Source: Cryptomeria japonica
Lineage: Eukaryota > Streptophyta > Pinopsida > Cupressales > Cupressaceae
NCBI RefSeq assembly: GCF_030272615.1
Contig: NC_081415.1
Coordinates: 104,731,796 to 104,795,795, forward strand
Reading direction: 5' to 3'
Length of the DNA stretch: 64,000 nucleotides
Shown: positions 49,012-59,737 of the stretch, in pieces
Layout of the letters: each line of letters opens with the position of its first letter
Numbering within the stretch: the first letter of the stretch is position 1
The notes under the pieces: generated by a model
Told to the model about the DNA's origin: nothing
Seen by the model: only the letters and a program-made list of their open reading frames with translations
Database searches by the model: none
Translations under genes and position numbers: made by a program

Positions 49012-49665
49012 CTACCTATTATTTCTGGTGTGATAATTATGGGCAACCACATGATAACTCTCTCTAGTTAATTGCTTGGCATAACTATAAGGACTTATAG
49101 GTTTTCTTCCTTGCACAGTGATGATTGGTTTATTCGGAGTACGAAAGGAATCATGATCATACCCTCCTTGGACAGTAAGGAGAGGTGATTTAGGAACTTG
49201 AAAGGTGGGAGAAGGATAAGCACCTTGGACTTCAAAGAGAGGCTTATTATGCTCATTCAAGTTTATCATGTTAACCAATTTAGAAGTCTTGTTCTTGTTT
49301 AAAGATTTTGATAAAGCCACAAAGTCATCAAGAGCATCATCCAACAAAGTATGATCATAGCTATCAAAAGGTTTATCTTTTGGTTCAAAAGGAGATATCT
49401 CTTCATAGAGGGGATTGTTGAAAACAACCATGTTACTAGATTTAGTGGAAGAGTTGATAGGAATGTACCCTTGAGAGGAACCATTCGACTTATCTTTCTC
49501 ATCACACCTAAATGGCATAGTAACAAGGTTTATGAGTCTTTGGTAAAATGAAGGTTTGGCATCTTTAGGGTTCAAAAACTCATCTAAAGCTTCATCTAAT
49601 TCATCTTGGCTATACTCATAATAATCATCATAAGCATGAACATTTTGCAAATAAAAATCTGACAT
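49012..49665 (-). CDS. T2-b ORF1, unknown, in the usual place of gag
   Basis: 217 codons from the ATG at 49665 (MSDFYLQNVHAYDDYYEY) to a TAG at 49012, then in frame with the protease. It is acidic at the start (DELDEALDEFL), with LDDALDDFVALSKSLNK in the middle and three spaced motifs FEVQG, LTVQG and ITVQG towards the end. I see neither the capsid tryptophan motif nor a zinc knuckle. It may be a much-shortened Gag or an unrelated N-terminal region. The TAG may be a mutated CAG, so the original frame was probably gag-pro-pol fused. Confidence 0.6.
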   Translation of the reverse strand: MSDFYLQNVHAYDDYYEYSQDELDEALDEFLNPKDAKPSFYQRLINLVTMPFRCDEKDKSNGSSQGYIPINSSTKSSNMVVFNNPLYEEISPFEPKDKPFDSYDHTLLDDALDDFVALSKSLNKNKTSKLVNMINLNEHNKPLFEVQGAYPSPTFQVPKSPLLTVQGGYDHDSFRTPNKPIITVQGRKPISPYSYAKQLTRESYHVVAHNYHTRNNR

Positions 49666-49818
49666 TTTGAAATAAAGGTTGCATAAAATTTAAACACACA
49701 ATGCAAAGAAACACACTCCTTTTTTTTTTTTTTCTTTTTTTAATGAAAATGAAATGAAAACACACTAAATCTAGATCTAGATCTAACAAATGCAATGCAA
49801 GAGGAAGCAATGATAGAT

Positions 49819-49838
49819 TCACGTTGGGTTCACCAAAA
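49819..49838 (-). other. Primer-binding site of T2-b
   Basis: On the minus strand TTTTGGTGAACCCAACGTGA directly follows the LTR end. TGGTGAACCC is the likely start of the site; the tRNA was not assigned. Confidence 0.55.
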
Positions 49839-51484
49839 TGTGTAGGGGGAAAAAGCGAGACTAGGTTAACGTGCCCTAATCCTACCTTTTGACACACATT
49901 ACGGAATACGAAAGAGCCTAGAGGTATCACACAATTGGCTACTTCTTTTTGTGAAAGAGAGAGCCACGGGCTACCTATTAGGATTTCTATTCCTTTGTTG
50001 TAATTGAAAGATAAATTGATGCAAGTTCAATTCCTAATCCCAAAATGCATGTATGAACTAATAACAAAATTGCAAAATTGAGATTAAACAATGAACAGCT
50101 ATAAACACAAGGACGAAACAAGAATGCAGATGCGTACCCGCAGTCAAAATCTGGTTGAAAATGTTCGAGACGGGGGCGCGGTCGCCACTATCCTGATTCT
50201 GTGTCGGAAACTGCTCCTGAAACTGTTGTCTTGCACTCTGGAAAACTGTCGAAAATGCTGTCTGTCAGGAGGACTAGGGTGCCTAGCACCTCTATCCTAG
50301 GGACCAGGGCACCCAGCGCCCCTGTCCTGATAGGAACAGGGCGCCCCATGCCCCTGTCCTGGTCTTTTGCTCTGCAATTTGGTGTGGAGTGTTGTCTCGA
50401 CCTGCTTTTCCCGGATCTGCAACCTACGGCATCATTCGAGTCTTGAAACCTGCACTTATATCTGAAAAGGGTATGGGCGGCTATATAGGGTTTTGCCTTA
50501 GTCAAACCCCCACTTCGGTGATTTCCACCTCCACGAATAGCCAATTTGTATTGTAAAATGTATTGTGTGTGCAAGATCCTAAAATGCAAGTGAACAAACT
50601 AGAGCAACCTAGAAAGTAAACCCTAATTGCTTGCAAATGATAATGTAAATGCTCTAAATCAAGATGCAAAGTGATCTAAAGCATGAATAAATGATATATT
50701 GAAGCTTATGCAAAGACATGAAAACAACATGAAATCATACCCAACCCCCAAGGGAGGGGTACAAGCCACTCTTCAGTTGGTAATCTCCTATTGTTCTTCA
50801 ATGTCTTCCAAGCCCTAAATGGATGAATGAAATTGATAAATGCTTGATAGAAGGATGTTGAATGTTGTTGAAGTCTTCAAAGATCTGCTCTTTCGCTACA
50901 TATGAGGTTCCTGAAAACAAAAAAATCGGATCCTTTCAAATGAAGAAAGAGAGCTCTTATGTATGAAACCCTAGGTCATAATTTCATCTTTTGGCTGACC
51001 TAGAGATTGAATCTCTCGCCAATTTCTTGGGGTTAAGCTTTATTTTATGATTGGATTGTGCTCCTAAAATTTCAAGAAAAATGTTTGGGACCATGTGCAC
51101 TCCGGGCGCCACGGTCCAGACAACTTTTCACCAAATTTTCAGGGTCATCGGATATGATGATTTTAGAGAGAATCCCGAAGTTACAGGTGATTTCAAGATT
51201 TTTTGACCCTCGAAACCAAGCCCCCAAGTTCAAAATAGGACTTAATTAGGGTTTTTGATTGAATGATGTATTGGAGGAATAAAATGGAAAAGGGCACACT
51301 TTAACGAAAGGGCCCAGCTTTATGATGTGGAGAATGGTGAAATAGGACCTTAGACCTAATTAATTTGATTAATTAAGTGCTAAAGGAGAAATGCAATGCA
51401 AAATGTAAAATGCACCAAGGTGGGTGCTAAACTAGGTGTGAAATTGTACCACCCTAGCAAGTGCGTACAATTTACGACGCTACA
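49839..51484 (-). repeat. 5' LTR of T2-b
   Basis: TGTGTAGGGGG to GACGCTACA, nearly identical to 38767-40461. It has fewer GC-rich repeat units (50270-50370) and lacks a 17-base stretch present at 39530 of the other LTR. Confidence 0.9.
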
Positions 51485-51489
51485 GCAAG

Positions 51490-52413
51490 ATGCTCTTGTG
51501 TGCACAGACAATTAGAAATCCAGGCCCTTGAAGCTTTTCTAGTTTGAGATTTGTGTTCCTTTAGCGGGCCTCTCACAATGGGAAAAAGTAATCACCTTGT
51601 GAGAATGACCCAAGTGAGTACAACTAGACCCAAGCATTCCAACTCACTATAATAAATAGGCCTCTTTGAGCTTAAATTCTGAGAGGATGGAATTATTTGA
51701 GTTTTCTCATATAGGGCATTTTTTAGGGCCTCACAGTCTCAATAATGCTTGCATGACTACATCTTTCTTGGTACCTTGTCAGGCTATAGGCCTCAATTGT
51801 GCTTGTGCAACTTCAAGGGGTAACTTCGAATGAAAACCCTTACTAAGAACTCTAGGATAGAAGCTACCCAATCCGAAAGGGGGATAATCTTTGTGCAAGA
51901 GAGATAGTAACTCTCCCAAGATACTTGCCATATCATACCCCCGTTAGTGTTTGGAGTCGGGTAATACGGCATTGAGAATCCATTGTGTGAGACTCAACAA
52001 TCATATTCTGATTAGCTATTGGGTGTGTACCTAAGTCTGCAAGAAAAGGTTTTCTCTCTCAACCAACTTCCTTAGGATTAGCGTGTTGTGCTTGAATTCA
52101 CTTTACATCTTGCATGTTTGTTGTGTCTTTATCCTTGAACTATCTGAAACTATCACTGAACAACCTGAAACTGAAACTAGAAAACCTGAATAATCAAAAG
52201 AAGCATCAAACTTAGTGGTCAAAACCATGTTTCCTATCAAAACTCATTTCCTATCTAATCCTATCTCATACGAGTAATCTAGTTTGTCAACCTTATATCT
52301 GAGAATTGTCGTATGAGCCTTTGTGTATTGTCATACGAGCCTGCAAGTTTCACTATCTACTTTGAACAACTTTTAAACACTTATAACATCATCTCGTATG
52401 AGTAACCTAGTTT
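51490..52413 (+). other. T1-c leader, second piece
   Basis: Noncoding, homologous to inverted T1-a at about 20940-21760 (for example GGGTCATTCTCACAG and its complement). It resumes the leader exactly where 38766 left off. Several TCGTATGAG and TCATACGAG motifs occur at 52260-52400. Confidence 0.8.
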
Positions 52414-52418
52414 TTCGT

Positions 52419-53580
52419 TGATGAATACTAAGAGGGGGGGGTGAATTAGCATACCAAAAATTACTGTAAACAAACTTTTAAATAGTTTAGCTGATAACTA
52501 GTACAACAGATCCACTAATAAACCGGTTAAGATAAATGGAAACCAAATAGCAAACAAAGCATTCACCCACAAGAGCACAATCACCATAACACAAGATATT
52601 TGATGTGGAACCCCAAATAGGAAAAACCACGGTGAGAAGAAACTCACAAGTAACTATCTGCAAAATAGAAACCAAACCGGTTAAGGTTAGACTGATTAAG
52701 GTCATACAATGTTCTTCACCAGAATAGATCCTGTTAGGAATCTAGATCTCTGTTAGGAGATAAGTCTTGTTAAAGACTACCTTGTTAAAGGATTTCAAAT
52801 CCATAGTTGTGAACCACCTTGTTAGAGGATTTACAAAGGCTTTGTTGGGCCTACCCGGTTAAGGGTTTCAGACTTGTCAAAGATGTGAGTAATTAACAAG
52901 TGAATGATCTAGATAATAGCACAATATGATTAGTTAGATCCTTGACAACTCATTGTTAATGCTTTTCAGCATTACTTCAGTCTTTAATATCTCCACACTC
53001 TAACTCTTCACACAGACCTAATCTTCTCTACAAAGATCGTACATAACCTTTTCACACATCTCTCACTTCATACATGCAAACCCTAAACATGATGTCCTTA
53101 TAAAGGAATCTGATTTCATGTCAGTCCAATAGGATTAGACTACAAGTTCCCAGGTTTAGTGCATCTAGACACATTTGGTAACACAACACAAAATCACTGC
53201 CAAAGTGTCGGTGGATGATAACTCATCACACATTACAAAAATACCGGTTAGTAACTTATCATAGAGTAATACCAATTAATACAATATACCTATTACCGGT
53301 TGTCAAAAATGAATACTGGTAGATCGTAGTTGTTCCAATCAAAAGTTAACTACCACTTTGTTCCTTCGTACTGCTTGAGATCCTCAAACCACTTGGGGTC
53401 TCCATACCGCTTGAGTTCTTCAGTCAATCTATGACTGATAAACATCTTCTGTAAAATAATGATAGTCTAAAGACTATAATACACAATACCAGTTGGAGCA
53501 ATTACCGGTTGAGCATAACTCATACATCAAGAAAGTGTGTGTCCATCAATGACAATCAAAACATCATCAAAATGCCAACA
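52419..53580 (-). repeat. 3' LTR of C2
   Basis: TGATGAATAC to ATGCCAACA. It aligns with 57852-58996 almost base for base; visible differences are single substitutions and a 17-base stretch (GTTAGACTGATTAAGGT-like, near 52685) missing from the other copy. Confidence 0.9.
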
Positions 53581-53593
53581 ATCTCCCCCTTAG
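53581..53593 (-). other. Polypurine tract of C2, with extra copies
   Basis: The minus strand CTAAGGGGGAGAT abuts the LTR start TGTTGG. Similar tracts lie at about 53669 and 53787, as in C1. Confidence 0.75.
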
Positions 53594-53862
53594 GCATTGA
53601 TGGCAACACTTAGGAAAATTTTGACATCTAAGTGTTTTTTACAACAAAAATGCCATAATCAAAATTAATCCCCCTAAGCATATACACTATCCCTTTTGTA
53701 TAATTTACAATATACACTACTCTCCAAAGTGGTAACATGAAAGTATACATGAAATGGTAACATTCAACAAAATTTTAATGTACACTACTCCCCCTTTGCC
53801 AACAATGACAAAGTAATGCAGAATAACCCCTGTTTCCTTATATATAAAAATAGAGGAAATGT

Positions 53863-56087
53863 TCATGACAATAAGGAATGAAACTTATCAAAAACAGATT
53901 TAAAGTCCTGCATAAAAGTTTTCATGGCCAATGTCCATGACTCAAATAATGAGGTAGCAACCTCACCTTTTGTCTGCATCAGGAATACCAATTCTTCCAT
54001 TGCATCAATGGTACTCATCTCTTGAGTTACCGTGATAGCTTCCAGAATGAGAAAACATTTTTGAAGAATCTGCAGTCTTGGCAATAAGAGCAGTTGAAGC
54101 TCCTGCAAATCTTTAGATTGGTTGCTGATCTCTGAGTCCATCTTGGTTATCTGAAGCTGATAACGATGAACCCTTTGCCCATATGTTGTGAATGAATCAT
54201 ATGGCATCTTGAAATTGTTGATATATGCTTGTAACTCCGATTGGAGTTTATCTTTCTATTTAAGCACATCATCAAAAAATAGATGGGGTTGGCAGATTTT
54301 ACTCAAAAGTAATTTTCCCTCATCCATAGTAACATTGATATCCTTCTCATGTTTTAGTAGTTGTGTCCAGAGCTCATTCATTTTCTTGACTAAGGCAGTG
54401 TTGAGTGCCTTTTCATGATTCTTCTTTGCAGTAGCTGTAGCAACATCTTCCAAGCATTGTACCTGGTCTTCCACTACGGTACAAAGAAGTTTAAGCTTGG
54501 ATAGAGAGGAATTGGTACTGGGGAGGTTGGTACCAGGAATTAGACTAGTAAGGGTGTCAACCACAGTTTGTATGGTATCATGTTCCTTCTTCCTCTGTAA
54601 TGCTTCCAGTCTCTCCTGTGTAATTTTGATGCTTTGAAGTAGCTCAGACTCATCTGTTGATTGAAGATCTATAGGACTGGTGGTATCAACCTGTTTGGTT
54701 TGACCACTGATTGCCTTAGGAGTCTTTGCTTGTTTGTTCTTCTCTGCTTCCTTCTCCTCTTCTACTTTTTTCCTATCCTCTTCTTTCTTCTGTTGCTCCT
54801 CTTTCTTCTTCTCCATTTCTTCTTTCTTCTTGTGTTCTTCTTACTTTTTCTTCTCTTCCTCCTTCTTCCTTTCTTCTTCCTTCCTCTTGTCTTCTTCTTT
54901 CTTCTTCTCCTCTTCTTTCCTCTTCTCCTCTTCTTTCTTTTTATCTTCCTCTTTTCTCTTGATTTCCTCTTGCCTTGGTTTTTTGGCTTACTCTTTCTCC
55001 ACTTTCTCTTTATCAGCCTTTTCCTTGTCCTATTTCTCTCTCTCTACTTTTTCTTTGTCCTATTTTCTTTCTTTGCTTTTTCTATGTCCTGTTTCTCTTT
55101 TTCTGCATGTTCTTTGTCAGGAGTGACATCCTCAACATCTAATGCATCCACATCAATGGGATCCATTTTCTCTATCTCTCTTTCACCTTCACTGTTAAAT
55201 ACTTCATCCGGTTTACCTGATGATAGGTCAGGTTCTTGTTCAGCCTTCTTATAAGCTTCAGATACTTGGTGTATTCTCACAATAGTTTTCACATGAATGT
55301 GAGTATCCTTTTCCACCTTAGAAGTTTTACCTTCTAGTAGCCTGAGTCTTCTCCTTCTCATGAAGAAGATGCCTTTGTTCTTATCCATTATCTCAAACAA
55401 CTCAGAATTAGAAGCATCAGGAAAATATTGTGCAAAAATTTTCTCTTTGATCTCTTGTTCTCTTTCAATGGCAATGCGCCATTTATTATCTAAAGAATTG
55501 TACAAAGAATCTGTAGTAACCGATCTAATCTCAGATGGCGACCGCTCATTAACACATAAATATTTGATGACTTCCTATTCTACCTCTTCCTTTTTATTAT
55601 CATTAAAATCATCAAAATAATCTTTTAAATCATCAAGCACGTTTCTCCTAATATTCTTAATAGTCCTTTGACAATGTGTCATCGGTTTATAAGAAGAGAT
55701 GTCTATATTTACCGGTGCTAAAGTTGTAGGTACATTACCGGTAGACTTTGCCTTCTTGGTTGATTGCCTTGTCTTTTTAGTTTGAATTTCCGGTTCAGTG
55801 TTCTCTGACTCTGGTGAGCTGGTTTTGGTTTTCTACTTCCTCTCAAAGACTTTGGCTGGAACAATGTCAGGTTTCTTCTTCTTATCATCCCCACAGAACA
55901 TACTTAGTTGGGAATGAATCACTAGGGATCCTAGGTCTTCCAATATACAGTTAATATACCCTAAAATATCTTCCTCAACAATAACTCTGATGGGTATTTC
56001 AGATAGGGCATTATATTTTTCTTTCTTTCGAAGAAATTCAGTTGAATCTACAGGTGCACTAGAACTAGAGTGCGATGCAGAAGCCAT
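53863..56087 (-). pseudogene. C2 second reading frame, coiled-coil protein of unknown function
   Basis: It starts at ATG 56087 (MASASHSSSSAPVDS) and runs about 740 codons to 53863. Segments: an N-terminal block with VIVEEDILGYINCILEDLG; a basic linker; DSLYNSLDNKWRIAIEREQ and IFAQYFPDASNSELFEIMD; a Lys/Glu-rich low-complexity stretch (54700-55080); then a long helical tail (ESELLQSIKITQERLEALQ, LQELQLLLLPRLQILQ). Stops at 55833, about 55575 and 54256 and a frameshift in the low-complexity part break it. No pol motif, no signal peptide, no clear membrane span. It lies where Sireviruses carry env-like ORFs, but homology to those is not shown. Confidence 0.65.
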
Positions 56088-56526
56088 GATACAAAAGAAA
56101 TTTGAGAAATACCTTCACAAACCAAAATTTAGGGTTTTGGTAATGTCACCCACAATACACCACTTCGGTTGCTCGATTACCACTTAATGTTCTTCACTGA
56201 TAGATTGAAAAAGATCTTTGGATTCCTCTGCAAGATTTTTGAATTCACTTTGAATCGCTGGATGAATCGCTCTTTGTCACTTTGCACTTGAAAATTCTTC
56301 TCTCAAAAACTGATAAGTGATAATGATGATTAAAATCCCTTTTAAACAAACTTTCACCTACCATAATAAATGCATCACTGTTAGGGCACAAACCCTAATT
56401 TTGCCTTTTACCGCTTCAAGTCTTCTGTCGATTGATAGGTAACATATATTGGTTAAGGTCTTTACCAATATAAACTAGGGGTTTGAAATATTTCACCGAT
56501 ATGTTCCCCCCAAGCTTTTCGAAAGC
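56088..56526. other. C2 spacer between Gag-like ORF and second frame
   Basis: About 440 bases without a sustained reading frame. It could be an untranslated gap or hold a splice acceptor for the second frame; neither is demonstrable here. Confidence 0.4.
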
Positions 56527-57801
56527 TTAGTTTGTCGGTTCAGAGACTTCCACACTAGGTGCAGAAACCGGTTCATCTTGTGACACTTCTTCTGGTTTCT
56601 TTTTCCAAGTTTTATTCATTTCTGTTTGAACGGTTTCAACATCAATCTTCCCTTCTGGAGTGATTGGTATATCATCCGATAGGTTCTTTCTCAGTCTGCA
56701 AGTTCTGGCAGTGTGTCCTAGTTTGTTGTAATGATAGCATATCATTCTAGGTGTTCTCCATGGTCCATTATTCATACTTCCATTCTTCCTTTTACATGTT
56801 GCAACAGTGTGACCACTACCAAGATAGATTAAACAAGTTGCTCTCCAACTGGTTGCCACTTGATAACCACCTAACCGATGGTCATAGGTGTTGTACCAGT
56901 TGGGATTTTGGTTCACAGAGGGTTCCGGGATAATTCCTTGAGTCCTTAAAGGATATCTCCCAATGTTGTGTAAAACTGACCTGCATTTAAATGCTCTATG
57001 CCCAAACTTGTTGCATGCATAATAGTTTCCATTGAATCTATTGGATCTAGGCTTATTGTTTAGAAAATAAGGAAAATTGTTGTAGGCCTTACTTCTACAC
57101 ACATTAGCAGTATGTCCTTCTTTGAGACAATTAAAGAAAACAGGTTTAAAATTTTGCTTACCTTTATCCTTGGATGTTGGTTGCTTCTTTAATGCTTTAG
57201 CTTTTTTTCCAGAGGTCTCACCTTCCTCATACCTAGAGAAAGCAAGTCCAGCGGTATTCTTTATTGGTTTTGCTGATTCTAGCTTTTTCTCTAGCTTAGC
57301 AGTACTCTTATTGAATTTGGCAAGTATCTCTTTTGATTTAGTAAGTTCCTTGGAAATGGTAGTATTGGTTTCCATCAAGGTTGCATTCTCAGAAATAGCC
57401 ATGTTTATTTCACATTGCATTTCTTCTTTTTCCCCTTTACTCTCTTGGAGGTGACCGGTAAGGGCACTGATTTCTTGCTTTAGCTTGGAGATCTCATGAT
57501 TTTTGTCTTTTACCAGATCTTCAGCTTTCCTTCTGTTCTCAAGCTCTTGACACATTCTGATAGTCAATCCTTCCAACTCTTTTCTTAGATTGGCTTTAGA
57601 TTCATTCAGTTTTTCAACTTCTTCAACTAGGGCATCCATGTCTGCTTCATTAGAAGAGCTATTTTCAGTAAGTTCCATCAGTTTCTCAGCATGCTCTCTT
57701 CTCTTGGCCAAAGAGGCTTTATACTTGACTTTGAGTTCATCATAGGCTATCTCAGTCTGAGTGAGACAATGAGTAAGTTCTCTCACAATGTATTCCCCCA
57801 T
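56527..57801 (-). CDS. C2 Gag-like protein with four altered zinc knuckles
   Basis: Open for 424 codons from the ATG at 57801 (MGEYIVRELTHCL); an in-frame TTG lies four codons earlier. Residues 1 to about 190 form a long coiled coil (HAEKLMELTENSS, VEKLNESKANLRKELEGL, KNHEISKLKQEISALTGHL), then a Lys-rich link. Four knuckles follow between about residues 215 and 375: FFNCLKEGHTANVC, YYACNKFGHRAFKC, CLIYLGSGHTVATC and CYHYNKLGHTARTC. Each lacks one of the two leading cysteines (F, Y, Y, Y). The N-terminal UBN2-type capsid domain seen in C1 is absent. It likely binds element RNA or assembles with a helper Gag; this is inference. The start is 50 bases inside the LTR end. Confidence 0.8.
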   Translation of the reverse strand: MGEYIVRELTHCLTQTEIAYDELKVKYKASLAKRREHAEKLMELTENSSSNEADMDALVEEVEKLNESKANLRKELEGLTIRMCQELENRRKAEDLVKDKNHEISKLKQEISALTGHLQESKGEKEEMQCEINMAISENATLMETNTTISKELTKSKEILAKFNKSTAKLEKKLESAKPIKNTAGLAFSRYEEGETSGKKAKALKKQPTSKDKGKQNFKPVFFNCLKEGHTANVCRSKAYNNFPYFLNNKPRSNRFNGNYYACNKFGHRAFKCRSVLHNIGRYPLRTQGIIPEPSVNQNPNWYNTYDHRLGGYQVATSWRATCLIYLGSGHTVATCKRKNGSMNNGPWRTPRMICYHYNKLGHTARTCRLRKNLSDDIPITPEGKIDVETVQTEMNKTWKKKPEEVSQDEPVSAPSVEVSEPTN

Positions 57802-57835
57802 ATCTCCTTCCAAGTGGTTAGACTTATAGAAAGGT

Positions 57836-57849
57836 TGGCTCTGATACCA
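57836..57849 (-). other. Primer-binding site of C2 (initiator tRNA-Met)
   Basis: The minus strand TGGTATCAGAGCCA, two bases after the LTR end; perfect match to the complement of the initiator tRNA-Met 3' end. Confidence 0.9.
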
Positions 57850-57851
57850 AT

Positions 57852-58996
57852 TGATGAATACTAAGAGGGGGGGTGAATTAGTATATTAAAAATTACTGTA
57901 AAAAAACTTGTAAACAGTTTAGCTGATAACTGGTACAATAGATCCACTAATGAACCAGTTAAGATAAATGCAAACCAAATAGCAAACAAAGCATTCACCC
58001 ACAAGAGCACAATCACCATAATACAAGATATTTGATGTGGAAACCCAAATGGGAAAAACCACGATGAGCAGAAACTCACAAGTAACTATCTGCAGAATAG
58101 AAACCAGACCGGTTAAGGTCATACAATGTTCTTCACCAGAATAGATCCTATTAGGAATCTAGATCTCTGTTAGGAGATAAGTCTTGTTAAAGACTACCTT
58201 GTTAAAGGATTTCAGATCCATAGTTGTGAACCACCTTGTTAGAGGATTTACAAAGGCTTTGTTGGGCCTACCCGGTTAAGGGTTTCAGACTTGTCAAAGA
58301 TGTGAGTAATTAACAAGTGAATGATCTAGATAATAGCACAATATGCTTAGTTAGATCCTTGACAACTCATTGTTAATGCTTTTCAGCATTACTTCAGTCT
58401 TTAATATCTCCACACTCTAACTCTTCACACAGACCTAATCTTCTCTACAAAGATTGCACATAACCTTTTCACACATCTCTCACTTCATACATGCAAACCC
58501 TAGACATGATGTCCTTATAAAGGAATCTGATTTCATGTCGGTCCAATAGGATTAGACTACAAGTTCCTAGGTTCAGTGCATCTAGACACATTTGGTAACA
58601 CGACACAAAATCACTGCCAAAGTGTCAGTGGATGATAACTCATCACACATTACAAAAATACCGGTTGGTAACTTATCACAGAGTAATACCGGTTAATACA
58701 ATATACCTATTACCGGTTGTCAAAAATGAATACTGGTAGATCGTAGTTGTTCCGATCAAAAGTAACTACCGCTTTGTTCCTTCGTACTGCTTGAGATCCT
58801 CAAACCGCTTGGGGTCTCCATACCGCTTGAGTTCTTCAGTCAATCTGTGACTGATAAACATCTTCTATAAAATAATGATAGTCTAAAGACTATAATACAC
58901 AATACCAGTTGGAACAATTACCGGTTGAGCATAACTCATACATCAAGAAAGTGTGTGTCCATCAATGATAATCAAAACATCATCAAAATGCCAACA
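57852..58996 (-). repeat. 5' LTR of C2
   Basis: TGATGAATAC to ATGCCAACA, followed by the duplication GTCGT (58997-59001). It carries the conserved AAACCCAAATGGGAAAAACC box near 58041. Confidence 0.9.
57857..57884 (-). promoter_or_regulatory. U5 hairpin of C2
   Basis: ATACTAA and TTAGTAT form a perfect seven-base stem around a G-run. In the other LTR the right arm reads TTAGCAT. The position relative to the primer site is as in C1. Confidence 0.55.
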
Positions 58997-59001
58997 GTCG
59001 T

Positions 59002-59737
59002 ATGGTCTTAGGAATTTTTTTGTATGAAAATATGTCTTCCTAAGTCCAGAAAACTTTGTTTGCATGATTCTAACATCTTTTGCAGACCTCTATCATACTT
59101 TCCTAGTCAGTCCTGATATATCACAAGACAACATATACCTTGTCTTTTTCATCCTGATCATAGCATCTTGATAGTATGTCCCTATCGTTGTGTTACAAAA
59201 GCAACTAATTTCTCAGACAGTCAAAGATATTGATTAGGTCATCTTATTGGTTCACTTAGTCAGCTTATATTCTATCAAAATAGTTTCAAAGCTGACACAC
59301 TAAGGTTCTCAAGTATTCATCTCCAAGAAGTTCAAGATCTAACATCTCAAAGTGCATCATCACATTTTCTTTGATAAACGTATCATTCAAACATAGTTTC
59401 TCATCGGGATCTATCATCCTTTATCATGAAACTACAATGCTTGATTAGATTAACCTCATTCTCTATCACAATATATATCATTCCTATCAAACTTGGTCAT
59501 ATCAAAAATCACAAAATTTGCACTCCAAACTAAGATCGAAAAATTTGCAAACTTGCAAATACATGAATGACCATTTCGTGTCTTATCAATCTATCATATT
59601 GACTCCAATAATTAATCACTTATCAAGACACATTTTAGAAAATAGAAACCTCACAAAACATTCAGAACATATGTATTCTCATTTTAACCTGGGCTCAGAG
59701 ACGAAAGATCGAAGAAACAAAAATAGAAGCACTTGAA
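59002..59737 (+). other. T1-c leader, third piece
   Basis: Noncoding, homologous to T1-a 20100-20900 inverted (for example CCATTTCGTGTCTTATCAAT). It leads directly to the gag start. Confidence 0.8.

Larger units (their letters stand above)
38767..51484 (-). mobile_element. Tat-type Gypsy element T2-b with antisense PMD gene
   Basis: A 12.7 kb element with two LTRs (38767-40461 and 49839-51484) and flanking GCAAG duplications (38762-38766, 51485-51489). Minus-strand order: 5' LTR, primer site, ORF1, protease, G-patch-like segment, reverse transcriptase, RNase H, second RNase H, integrase, then a 3.6 kb region carrying a plus-strand PMD gene, polypurine tract and 3' LTR. Dual RNase H marks the Tat clade. 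About ten differences in the first 300 aligned LTR bases, by eye, suggest a moderately recent insertion. No capsid or zinc-knuckle region was found. Confidence 0.9.
52419..58996 (-). mobile_element. Gag-bearing non-autonomous Copia-like element C2
   Basis: LTRs 52419-53580 and 57852-58996, primer site for initiator tRNA-Met, polypurine tract, and 5-base flanks TTCGT and GTCGT (four of five match). The 4.3 kb interior has a Gag-like ORF and a second long broken reading frame, but no protease, integrase or reverse transcriptase motif in any frame. LTR design (G-run hairpin, AAACCCAAATGGGAAAAACC box, GTTAGAGGATTT repeats, ACCGGTT motifs) is that of C1, so a C1-like Copia element is the likely helper. 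Confidence 0.85.

Noticed and set aside
38769-51484. T2-b LTR starting at TGTAGGGGG, which pairs better with the end CTACA
   Set aside because: Starting two bases earlier at TGTGTAGG gives an exact GCAAG duplication on both sides and also agrees with the right LTR.
54661-55254. 197-codon plus-strand ORF rich in Leu, Phe and Ser, resembling a membrane protein
   Set aside because: It is the antisense of the Lys/Glu low-complexity part of the C2 second frame; AAG/GAG repeats read backwards give Leu/Phe/Ser.
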